Shown: piece after piece, positions 1-5,505 of the stretch | Position numbering within the stretch: the stretch's first letter is position 1 | Layout: each line of letters begins with the position of its first letter | Assembly: GCF_943913695.1 (NCBI RefSeq) | Contig: NZ_CALTZE010000022.1 | Location: 1-34,462, forward strand | Direction: 5' to 3' | Source of the DNA: an uncultured Marmoricola sp. | Lineage (GTDB): Bacteria; Actinomycetota; Actinomycetes; Propionibacteriales; Nocardioidaceae | Length of the DNA: 34,462 nucleotides | Program-made: the position numbers and the translations under genes | Notes under the pieces: model-generated | What the model was told of the DNA's origin: nothing | What the model saw: the letters and a program-made list of their open reading frames with translations, nothing else | Database searches by the model: none

Positions 1-234
1 GGAGCGGACACCCCGACGCTCCCTGAGGTGCGAGCGCCAGCGAGCCACGAAGGGCCGCGGGCGGTGCGGCGCCCTTCGTGACGCCCGCTCGTCCCTCGCG
101 GGCTCCTCAGGGAGCGTGACGCTCGTCCCTCGCGGGCTCCTCAGGGAGCGTGAGGCTCGGCCCTCGCGGACTCCATGAGGGGAGCGGACACCCCGACGCT
201 CCCTGAGGTGCGAGCGCCAGCGAGCCACGAAGGG
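1..234. repeat. Direct and tandem repeat block
   Basis: A 54-bp sequence at 1-54 is repeated without change at 181-234. Between the copies, a 34-bp unit is perfectly duplicated in tandem at 86-119 and 120-153, and a degenerate third copy follows at 154-179. A hairpin pairs CGAAGGGC near 48 with GCCCTTCG near 71-78. I see no credible gene in 1-346. The block looks like intergenic repetitive DNA; its function is unknown. Confidence 0.85.
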
Positions 235-287
235 CGCGGGGCTACAGGCAGCGGGGCACCAGCTCCCCGATCCCGAGGACAGGCCGA

Positions 288-317
288 CGGCCGGACGCGC
301 GTGGTCGCATCCGGCCG
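288..317 (-). terminator. Candidate terminator of the Asp23/CsbD operon
   Basis: Perfect 8-bp arms, CGGCCGGA (288-295) and TCCGGCCG (310-317), with a 14-base loop. It lies about 30 bases past the csbD-like stop codon on the minus strand. There is no clear U-tract, which is common for actinobacterial terminators. The assignment is from position and structure only. Confidence 0.4.
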
Positions 318-346
318 CCGGGGTCTGTGCGGAGCTGTCGGCTGGC

Positions 347-520
347 TCAGCCGGAGAAGGTGTCCTTGACGTTCTCTCCGGCCTTCTTGGCCGAGGCCTT
401 GGTCTGGTCGGCCTTGCCCTCGGCCTCGAGCTTCTCGTTGCCGGTGAGGTCGCCGATGGCCTCCTTGGCCTTGCCGGTCAGGTCCTCCGCGGCGTTCTTG
501 GCCTTGTCACCCAGTCCCAT
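347..520 (-). CDS. CsbD-like small stress protein
   Basis: A 57-residue protein starting MGLGDKAKNAAEDLTGKAKE, very rich in Lys, Ala, Glu and Asp with no hydrophobic core. The repeated pattern of D-K-A-K, L-T-G-K-A-K-E and A-I-G-D-L-T-G-N is typical of CsbD (YjbJ/UPF0337) proteins, which are small, abundant, general-stress-induced proteins of unknown biochemical function. The ATG at 520 is preceded by an AAGGAGAG ribosome site. It is the last gene of the minus-strand Asp23 cluster, 63 bases after amaP, followed by a candidate terminator. The stress context agrees with the family. The identification rests on sequence pattern, not on an alignment. Confidence 0.85.
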   Translation of the reverse strand: MGLGDKAKNAAEDLTGKAKEAIGDLTGNEKLEAEGKADQTKASAKKAGENVKDTFSG

Positions 521-583
521 GTGTCTCTCCTTGTCTCTCTCTTCGGTGGCGGGCCGCCCGGCGGGCGACCCCGGTCCAGTGGG

Positions 584-1147
584 TCAGCGACCCAGGGGCA
601 GCGCGGGGAGCCGCGCGGTCGACAGCTCGACGCTGCAGCGCAGGTCGGGACGGTCGAGGGCGCGGGCGAGGTCGGCGGCGACGACGTCGGCGCGCTCGGC
701 CAGCCTCGTCAGGTCGGCGTCGCTCTCGATCGTGGCGCTGATCCGCAGCACGAGCTGCCCACGGTCGTCGACCACGCGGCCCGAGGCCGAACGGACCCCG
801 AGGGTGTCGGCGAAGGCCTCGGCGGCGGCGTCGGCGATGCCGGACCCCGCGACCTCGAGGCGTCCCGCGTCGCCCGAGCCGGGCAGGTGCAGCTTGTCGA
901 CGGTGCTGCGGCGGGCGTGGGCGAGCAGCCAGCGCAGGCCGAGCAGCACCAGCACCAGTCCGGCGACCAGCGTCACCGCCGGCCACCAGGCCGCCGCCAG
1001 TACGTCGTCGACGGTCGCGGTGTCGACGGTGCCCGGCAGCGAGCTGCGCCCGCTCCACCACCACAGTGCGGCGGCACCCGCACCCAGCAGCACCAGTGCG
1101 ACGAGCAGCGTCGCGAGCCGGTCGATCACTCTCACGGTGCGCGACAT
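584..1147 (-). CDS. amaP: AmaP-like alkaline-shock membrane anchor protein
   Basis: A 187-residue protein with two hydrophobic segments, at about residues 10-30 and 57-75. These form a hairpin that leaves a soluble C-terminal domain of about 110 residues on the cytoplasmic side. This is the AmaP layout: in Gram-positive bacteria AmaP tethers Asp23 to the membrane. The C-terminal part (around residues 90-187, with L-V-L-R-I-S-A-T-I and a helical R-A-D-V-V-A-A-D-L-A-R-A-L) resembles the Asp23/AmaP soluble fold. Its ATG overlaps the upstream stop codon by one base (TGATG at 1145-1149), so translation is probably coupled. The anchor role is inferred from family and context. Confidence 0.7.
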   Translation of the reverse strand: MSRTVRVIDRLATLLVALVLLGAGAAALWWWSGRSSLPGTVDTATVDDVLAAAWWPAVTLVAGLVLVLLGLRWLLAHARRSTVDKLHLPGSGDAGRLEVAGSGIADAAAEAFADTLGVRSASGRVVDDRGQLVLRISATIESDADLTRLAERADVVAADLARALDRPDLRCSVELSTARLPALPLGR

Positions 1148-1749
1148 CAGCGCTCACCTCCTGCAACCTTGACGCTCAGCCGGGGCGCCCGCTCGAGCGC
1201 CTCCAGCACGGACTCCGCCCGGGCGCGTACGTCGGCGGCGACCTCGTCGCGCCGGTCGGCACCGGTCACCGAGTCGGCCACCACGCGCACCGAGCGGCGC
1301 GAGGCGCCCACGCGTACCCGGGTCACCCCGTCGGCGGTCTCGGCGCGCTCGCGCACCAGCCGCGCCAGGTCGCGCGACTTCAGGCGTACGCCGGTCGCAG
1401 CGCGCAGCTCGACCGAGCGCCGCGGGCGGCGGCGCAGGCCGAGCACCAGCAGCACCAGTCCGACGAGCACGGCCGCGACGCCGATCAGCAGCACGGTCGC
1501 GGAGTCGCTGCTGGTGCCGTCGGCGTAGCCCACCACGGCGTCGATCCAGGACTGCTGCGAGATCAGGTCGGCACGGGAGGCGGCATCCTGCAGCGCGCCC
1601 ACGCCGAGGACGATCACGAGCAGTGCCAGCAGCTGTCCGGTCCAGGTGGCGGCAGCGGTGCCCACGGGGCGGCGGGCGGGGGGCAGCGCCTGCTGCTCAC
1701 CGGCGGACGGCGAGGCGGCGGCCTCAGCGGTCATGGTCTGTGTCGTCAT
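1147..1749 (-). CDS. DUF6286-type membrane protein of the Asp23 cluster
   Basis: A 200-residue protein with a disordered Ala/Pro-rich N-terminus (1-30), a membrane segment at about 36-54, an extracytoplasmic loop of about 30 residues, and a second membrane segment at about 83-104 followed by a basic stretch. The C-terminal soluble region (about 110-200) is similar in layout to the AmaP C-terminus. Actinobacterial Asp23 clusters usually contain a protein of this type (DUF6286); its function is not established. It sits between an Asp23-like gene and amaP and shares their transcription. The start is ATG at 1749, with GAGGAGGAGAG just upstream inside the spacer and preceding gene end. Confidence 0.65.
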   Translation of the reverse strand: MTTQTMTAEAAASPSAGEQQALPPARRPVGTAAATWTGQLLALLVIVLGVGALQDAASRADLISQQSWIDAVVGYADGTSSDSATVLLIGVAAVLVGLVLLVLGLRRRPRRSVELRAATGVRLKSRDLARLVRERAETADGVTRVRVGASRRSVRVVADSVTGADRRDEVAADVRARAESVLEALERAPRLSVKVAGGER

Positions 1750-1758
1750 CTCTCCTCC

Positions 1759-2145
1759 TCACTGGACCCGTCGCGACGATGCGTCCGCGACGACGCTGGC
1801 GATCCGCACGTCGACGGCGGCGACGTCGTAGCCCGACAGGGTGCCGACGCGCTCCGCGACGTGGTCGCGCACGCGGCCGGCCAGCTCGGGCAGGGACACC
1901 TGCCACGGCGCGGCGATCTCGACGCGGACCCGCGACGTCGACCCGGCGACCACGGCACTCGCCCGGGGAAGGCCAGCGCGCACGAAGCCGGTGACGCCGT
2001 CGCGGCGCTTGCGGGTGCCGTCGAGCTCGCGGGCTGCGGCGACGGCCAGGTGCTCGATGACGCGCGGCGCGATCGTCGTCGTGCCCGGCCCGCCCTGTGC
2101 CTCGAGCTGGTCGTCGTCCCGGTCGCCCCGGACGCCGTCAGCCAC
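1759..2145 (-). CDS. Asp23/Gls24 family protein (third in operon)
   Basis: A 128-residue protein. From about residue 23 it shows the Asp23 pattern: TTIAPRVIEHLAVAAARELDG, then an alternating strand region with V-R-V-E-I-A-A-P-W and a helix LPELAGRVRDHVAERV, ending in a V-A-A-V-D-V-R-I-A-S-V strand. Asp23/Gls24 proteins are small alkaline/envelope stress proteins, membrane-associated through AmaP. The start is GTG at 2145, overlapping the preceding small membrane gene by 8 bases (2138-2145). It is followed by the DUF6286 gene after 9 bases. The N-terminal 20 residues are acidic and probably disordered. Confidence 0.75.
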   Translation of the reverse strand: MADGVRGDRDDDQLEAQGGPGTTTIAPRVIEHLAVAAARELDGTRKRRDGVTGFVRAGLPRASAVVAGSTSRVRVEIAAPWQVSLPELAGRVRDHVAERVGTLSGYDVAAVDVRIASVVADASSRRVQ

Positions 2146-2317
2146 GGCTACGGCGCCCCAGCAGGGCGTTGAGGTCGACCTCGCCGTCGACGTGGCCGCC
2201 GATCAGGTAGCCGGCACCGCCCAGCACGACGGCGATCAGGAAGCCGGTGAAGCCGCCGGCTGCGGCGGCGATCGCCAGCAGCAGGCCGGCGATCAGACCG
2301 ATGGTGGAGGTGGTCAC
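2138..2317 (-). CDS. Small two-segment membrane protein (DUF2273-like)
   Basis: A 59-residue protein with a GTG start at 2317 and a GAGGAG ribosome site 6 bases upstream. Residues 5-42 are almost continuously hydrophobic and Gly/Ala-rich, giving one or two membrane spans. The C-terminus is short and polar (GEVDLNALLGRRSRG). Small membrane proteins of this kind (DUF2273-like) are typical companions of asp23 and amaP. The GTG overlaps the TGA of the upstream J-like gene (GTGA at 2314-2317), and its own stop overlaps the next gene, so it is clearly part of one coupled operon. The family name is tentative. Confidence 0.75.
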   Translation of the reverse strand: MTTSTIGLIAGLLLAIAAAAGGFTGFLIAVVLGGAGYLIGGHVDGEVDLNALLGRRSRG

Positions 2318-2580
2318 GATGTGCTCCTCGTTGATGGGGTGAGGGTGGTGCGCCGGGCGCGGGCTCGGGTGGCCCGCACGACCCGGGTACGCCGGACCCA
2401 GCCGGTGAGCCGGGTGCGGCGGGTGCGCCGTACCTGCAGGTGCGGCGCTGGTGCGTGGCGGCGGTCGACCTCGGCCAGCGCGATGCGCAGGGCCTCGGCG
2501 TCACCGCCCCGGTCGGGGTGGTGCCGGCGGACGGCGGCTCGTCGTGCCGTCCGCCGGCTCTGCTCGTCGAGCGTGGCCAC
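2314..2580 (-). CDS. Small Arg-rich protein with a J-domain-like HPD motif
   Basis: An 88-residue protein with a GTG start at 2580, 2 bases after the stop of the upstream Asp23-like gene, and a stop overlapping the next GTG start. Residues 10-34 read RTARRAAVRRHHPDRGGDAE, which matches helix II, the HPD loop (residues 21-23) and the start of helix III of a J domain. The usual helix I with Y-x-x-L-G-V is absent, so it is at best a minimal J domain. The C-terminal half is unusually rich in Arg and Thr and is probably disordered or nucleic-acid/membrane-binding. J domains stimulate Hsp70 (DnaK); a chaperone role here is inference. Tight spacing on both sides supports that it is translated. Confidence 0.6.
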   Translation of the reverse strand: MATLDEQSRRTARRAAVRRHHPDRGGDAEALRIALAEVDRRHAPAPHLQVRRTRRTRLTGWVRRTRVVRATRARARRTTLTPSTRSTS

Positions 2581-2582
2581 GC

Positions 2583-2888
2583 TCAGGTCACGTCCTCGAC
2601 GACGACCTCGACGGGGCCGGGGGCGACGGTGGCGACGGCGCGGCGTACGTCGGAGGCCACCTGGCGCACGTCGGCGCCGAAGGCGACGCTCACGTGCACG
2701 CTGGTGCCCGAGTCACGCACGCGGACGCCGGCGACCCGGCGCCCGGGCAGGTAGGTCGCGACCTCGCCGAACGAGCCGCTGTGCAGCTCGCTCACGCCGG
2801 GCACCGAGAGGGCCGCGGCTGCGGCCGCCTCGGCCGGGTCGGCGGGGCCGGTCGCACCGGCGCCGTCCGCCGGGCTCGCGCCGGTCAC
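2583..2888 (-). CDS. Asp23-like short protein (second in operon)
   Basis: A 101-residue protein with a disordered Ala/Gly/Pro N-terminus (1-20), followed by A-A-A-L-S-V-P-G-V-S-E-L-H-S-G (25-40), a V-R-V-R-D strand, S-V-H-V-S-V-A-F-G-A-D and a C-terminal helix-strand unit ending in V-V-V-E-D-V. This strand and helix order fits a minimal Asp23/Gls24 domain, although it is weaker than in the first gene of the operon. The GTG start overlaps the TGA of the upstream asp23 gene (GTGA at 2885-2888), implying coupled translation. The exact role is unknown; it is assigned mainly by domain pattern and neighbourhood. Confidence 0.65.
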   Translation of the reverse strand: MTGASPADGAGATGPADPAEAAAAAALSVPGVSELHSGSFGEVATYLPGRRVAGVRVRDSGTSVHVSVAFGADVRQVASDVRRAVATVAPGPVEVVVEDVT

Positions 2889-3328
2889 TGGACCCGCGCT
2901 TCCTCGCTGTCGCCCTGGTCGTCCTCGTCCTCGAGGTGGACGTCCTGGATGTCGACGTTGACCTCGGTGACCTCCAGCCCGGTCATGCGCTCGATGCTGG
3001 CGATCACGTTGCGGCGGATGCCGGAGGCCAGGTCGGCCAGCGAGACGCCGTACTCGGCGACCAGCTGGATGTCGACGGCGGCCTGGCGCTCGCCGACCTC
3101 GACCGCGACGCCCTGGCTGTGGTTGGTGCTGCTGCCGGGGATGCGCTCGCGCAGCGCGCCGACGGCGCGGGCGGTGCCGCCGCCCAGGGCGTGTACGCCG
3201 GCCACCTCGCGCGCGGCGATGCCGGCGATCTTGGAGACCACGGTGTCGGCGATCGTGGTGCGGCCGTCCTCACTCACGAGGTCGCTGCCGGACTGGTCGG
3301 TGGTCGTGTCGAGGGTCTTCTCGCTCAT
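2885..3328 (-). CDS. Asp23/Gls24 family envelope stress protein
   Basis: A 147-residue protein, the clearest Asp23 member here. After a polar N-terminus it has TTIADTVVSKIAGIAAREV (25-43), V-H-A-L-G-G, then G-V-A-V-E-V-G-E-R-Q-A-A-V-D-I-Q-L-V-A-E-Y-G-V-S, a helix LADLASGIRRNVIASIERMTG and the closing strand L-E-V-T-E-V-N-V-D-I-Q-D-V, followed by an acidic tail. This is the standard Asp23 core. Asp23 proteins are abundant stress proteins that associate with the membrane via AmaP and affect envelope homeostasis. It is the first gene of the minus-strand operon. Its ATG has GAGAGGAC upstream, and it diverges from the ECF sigma gene. Confidence 0.88.
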   Translation of the reverse strand: MSEKTLDTTTDQSGSDLVSEDGRTTIADTVVSKIAGIAAREVAGVHALGGGTARAVGALRERIPGSSTNHSQGVAVEVGERQAAVDIQLVAEYGVSLADLASGIRRNVIASIERMTGLEVTEVNVDIQDVHLEDEDDQGDSEEARVQ

Positions 3329-3369
3329 GGGGGTCAGGTCCTCTCGTCTTCGTTGACGGTGTTGGGTAC

Positions 3370-4008
3370 GTGGGTGAGACGCACGCGGTCGCAGATCCTC
3401 ACGCGGATGTGACCCAGATCACAGGAGGGACCATCGACGGGTCAGGGCTCGAGGAGTCGTCGAGCAACGCGCTGGCGCGTCGGGCCGGACTCGGCGACCG
3501 CCAGGCCTTCGAGGTGCTCTTCCGTCGCCACGCCGAGGCCACCCACCGCTTCGCGCTGCGCATGCTCGACTCCGACACGGCGCTGGCCGAGGAGGCGGTG
3601 CAGGAGTCGTGGATCAAGGCCTGGCGCCGCCTGGAGCACTTCGAGGGGCGCTCGGCCTTCACCACCTGGATGTTCTCCATCGTCGCGCGCCAGGCCCTCG
3701 ACCTGCGACGCCGCCGGCGCCCGCTCGCCGTCGACAACGAGATCCTCGAGCCCCTGACCCGCGACCGCTCGGGTCACGTCGACGGCGACCCCAGCAGGGC
3801 GGTGCTGACCGGCGAGCTGTGGGAGACCCTGCTGAAGGCGCTCGGTGAGCTCCCGTGGCGGCAGCGGGCGGCCTGGCTGTTGCGTGAGATCGAAGGACTT
3901 TCCTACGGTGAGATCGCCGCCGTGCTGGACACCAGCGACACGGTCGTGCGCGGTCAGCTGCACCGCGCGCGACGTACCCTCGCGATCAGGATGGAGCAGT
4001 GGCGATGA
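3370..4008 (+). CDS. ECF-type RNA polymerase sigma factor
   Basis: A 212-residue sigma-70 family protein without regions 1 and 3. Sigma region 2 spans about residues 45-120 (LFRRHAEATHRFALRMLDSD, then EEAVQESWIKAWRRLEHFEG and TTWMFSIVARQALDLRRRRR). Region 4 spans about 150-205 (LPWRQRAAWLLREIEGLSYGEIAAVLDTSDTVVRGQLHRARRTL), with the helix-turn-helix. It would direct RNA polymerase to a small regulon, plausibly including the divergent Asp23 operon (inference). It overlaps the next Asp23-like gene by ATGA. The GTG start at 3370 has no clear ribosome site and the first 35 residues are not conserved-looking, so the start is uncertain. A GTG at 3409 is an alternative. Confidence 0.88.
   Translation: MGETHAVADPHADVTQITGGTIDGSGLEESSSNALARRAGLGDRQAFEVLFRRHAEATHRFALRMLDSDTALAEEAVQESWIKAWRRLEHFEGRSAFTTWMFSIVARQALDLRRRRRPLAVDNEILEPLTRDRSGHVDGDPSRAVLTGELWETLLKALGELPWRQRAAWLLREIEGLSYGEIAAVLDTSDTVVRGQLHRARRTLAIRMEQWR
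3408..3423. promoter_or_regulatory. Perfect CRP/GlxR-type palindrome
   Basis: TGTGACCCAGATCACA matches the CRP-family consensus TGTGA-N6-TCACA at all ten fixed positions. It lies 80-95 bases upstream of the asp23 start on the minus strand, and within the first 20 codons of the sigma gene if that gene starts at 3370. CRP/FNR-family regulators (GlxR/Cmr types) use this site in actinobacteria. Binding here is inferred, not shown. Confidence 0.5.
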
Positions 4009-4502
4009 CCTCGGACCTCGGACCACCCCCGCCGGAGAGTGATCTCGCGCGGGCGACCGAGCAGCTCCGCGGCCTCCCGGCCGCACCGCCCGTCGAGGTG
4101 GTCGACCGCGTGCTGCAGCGCGTGCTCGCGACTCCCCGCCGTGCCCAGCTCGTGCGGGCTGCGGGGGAAGGACTGCGCGTGTCGACCACGGCGCTCACCG
4201 CACTGCTGCGCCACCGTCTCGACGTCGCGCTCGACGCCGCGGCCGCGCGCCACATCGTGTGCGACGTCAGCCGCGACGAGCGGCTCGAGGCAGTGACGGT
4301 CGAGCTGATCGTGCAGTACGGCGCCGACATCCGCGTCATGGCCGCAACCGCGCGCGCCGCCGTACGCGAGGTCGTCGAGCAGACCCTCGGAGCCCCCCTG
4401 CCCCCGTCGGCCGTCGTGCTGCGCCACGTGCACGTCAGCGACGTCACCGTCGGCGACCCGCGCCTCGTCGACCCCTTCGACGAGGACGACCAGACCACCT
4501 AG
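4005..4502 (+). CDS. Asp23/Gls24 family protein downstream of the sigma factor
   Basis: A 165-residue protein. The central part (about 55-155) carries the Asp23 pattern: L-R-V-S-T-T-A-L-T-A-L-L-R-H-R-L-D, V-T-V-E-L-I-V-Q-Y-G-A-D-I, a helix AATARAAVREVVEQTLG, and a closing strand V-V-L-R-H-V-H-V-S-D-V-T-V. The N-terminal 50 residues form extra helices (R-A-T-E-Q-L-R-G-L, V-V-D-R-V-L-Q-R-V-L) and might contact the sigma factor. The ATG at 4005 overlaps the sigma stop (ATGA, 4005-4008), so I prefer it to the in-frame GTG at 3999. Its co-translation with the sigma factor suggests a regulatory partner such as an anti-sigma factor, but no anti-sigma motif is visible. Confidence 0.65.
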   Translation: MTSDLGPPPPESDLARATEQLRGLPAAPPVEVVDRVLQRVLATPRRAQLVRAAGEGLRVSTTALTALLRHRLDVALDAAAARHIVCDVSRDERLEAVTVELIVQYGADIRVMAATARAAVREVVEQTLGAPLPPSAVVLRHVHVSDVTVGDPRLVDPFDEDDQTT

Positions 4503-4525
4503 GACGGCACCCGCCGTCGGCGCTG

Positions 4526-5209
4526 CTAGCCGACCAGGCTGTCGACCCACCGAGGCACCGTCTCGGTCGCCGGGCCGGCGATGCTGACGTGGAAGTCGCT
4601 GACGCGCGGCGGCGCCAGGTCGAGCTCGAGGGTCCGGGCACCGTTGCCCAGCGCGAGGTGCACGAGGGCGGCCGCCGGGTAGACCAGCCCCGAGGTGCCG
4701 ATCGCGACGAAGAGGTCGGCGTCAAACAGCGCCTGCTGCACGGCCTCCATGTCGTGCGGCACCTCGCCGAACCACACGACGTCGGGACGCAGCGCCCGTA
4801 CGCCGCACCCCGGGCACGGCGGCCGCTCGCGCAGCGGCCCGTCCCAGTCGTGGCGTCGCCCGCACGCGACGCACCAGGCCGACCGCAGTCGTCCGTGCAT
4901 GTGGTGCACGCGCGCCGAACCCCCGCGCTCGTGGAGGTCGTCGACGTTCTGCGTGACGAGGTGCAGGTCGTCGCCCAGGTGCTCCTCGAGGCGGGCCAGC
5001 GCGCGGTGTGCGGCATTGGGCCGCACCCGCAGCAGCGCGGCGCGGCGCTCGTCGTAGAAGCGCTGCACGAGGTCGGGGTCGGCGGCGTACGCCTCGGGCG
5101 TCGCGACCTGCATCGGGTCGTGGCCCTCCCACAACCCGTCGGCGTCGCGGAAGGTCGGCAGCCCGCTCTCCGCCGAGATGCCGGCACCGGTGAGGACGAC
5201 GACCCGCAT
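4526..5209 (-). CDS. cobB: Sir2-family NAD-dependent protein deacylase
   Basis: A 227-residue sirtuin that removes acyl groups from protein lysines using NAD. Visible motifs are the NAD site GAGISAESGLPTFRDADGLW (residues 8-27), QNVDDLHERGG (87-97), the catalytic His in HMHG (about 103-106), a Cys4 zinc site (C113, C116, C132, C135) and VVWFGE. A Y-x-x-R pair at about 52-55 is typical of the sirtuin class that prefers succinyl/malonyl groups. The length is normal. The ATG at 5209 has GGAGG 8 bases upstream; the in-frame ATG at 5227 lies before that ribosome site and is unlikely. It is transcribed alone and ends 23 bases from the plus-strand Asp23-like gene. Confidence 0.92.
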   Translation of the reverse strand: MRVVVLTGAGISAESGLPTFRDADGLWEGHDPMQVATPEAYAADPDLVQRFYDERRAALLRVRPNAAHRALARLEEHLGDDLHLVTQNVDDLHERGGSARVHHMHGRLRSAWCVACGRRHDWDGPLRERPPCPGCGVRALRPDVVWFGEVPHDMEAVQQALFDADLFVAIGTSGLVYPAAALVHLALGNGARTLELDLAPPRVSDFHVSIAGPATETVPRWVDSLVG

Positions 5210-5241
5210 GGCGCGATCCTCCCGCATGCGTCACCTCGTGA

Positions 5242-5308
5242 GTGCAGCGATATCGGTCCGTGTGGTGGACCGAGATCGCTGCACTGTCGAGATCTGCACT
5301 GTCGAGAT
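5242..5308. terminator. Long hairpin plus direct repeats left of the element
   Basis: Arms 5242-5259 and 5267-5284 pair over 18 bases with one mismatch and a 7-base loop. Immediately to the right, GCACTGTCGAGAT occurs at 5281-5293 and again at 5296-5308. Before integration this DNA would have lain directly after the menB stop codon, so it is a likely former menB terminator (inference). It now lies between the sirtuin start and attL. Confidence 0.5.
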
Positions 5309-5312
5309 GGCG

Positions 5313-5328
5313 TCAGTAGTACCAGGGG
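5313..5328. repeat. attL: 16-bp core repeat of the integrated element
   Basis: TCAGTAGTACCAGGGG is identical to 19147-19162, where it forms the last four codons and stop of menB (PWYY then TGA on the minus strand). To the left is chromosomal DNA; to the right begins the mobile element with its integrase, excisionase and relaxase. This is the expected product of tyrosine-recombinase integration into the 3' end of menB. Confidence 0.85.
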
Positions 5329-5460
5329 AAGCATTTGGCCGGCTTGCGGCTGGTCGCGGTCGCCGTTGACGCTCGTCGAAAAGCAGTCTTGACCTGCACG
5401 AACGTCTCGATGGCGATTGCCGGCTCACATTGGCTGCGATAGGACGAAATCGAACATCGT

Positions 5461-5477
5461 GCGGACTTCTTGCGGAC
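5461..5477 (+). repeat. GCGGAC direct repeats near attL (candidate arm-type sites)
   Basis: GCGGAC at 5461-5466 and 5472-5477, exactly 11 bp apart, both preceded by T or G-T (TGCGGAC). The same motif occurs at 11-bp steps near the right end (19076, 19087, 19098). One helical turn spacing at both element ends suggests binding sites for the integrase N-terminal domain or the excisionase. The stretch 5329-5505 has no gene that I can support. Confidence 0.4.
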
Positions 5478-5505
5478 TGCACCTACCCACATCGCGTCCG
5501 GCTGC

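Noticed and set aside
1841..3412. Long plus-strand open frame across the Asp23 operon
   Set aside because: It runs antisense to several coupled small genes, is Arg/Ala/Gly-rich and low in complexity, and has no recognisable domain. Long false frames are expected at this GC content.
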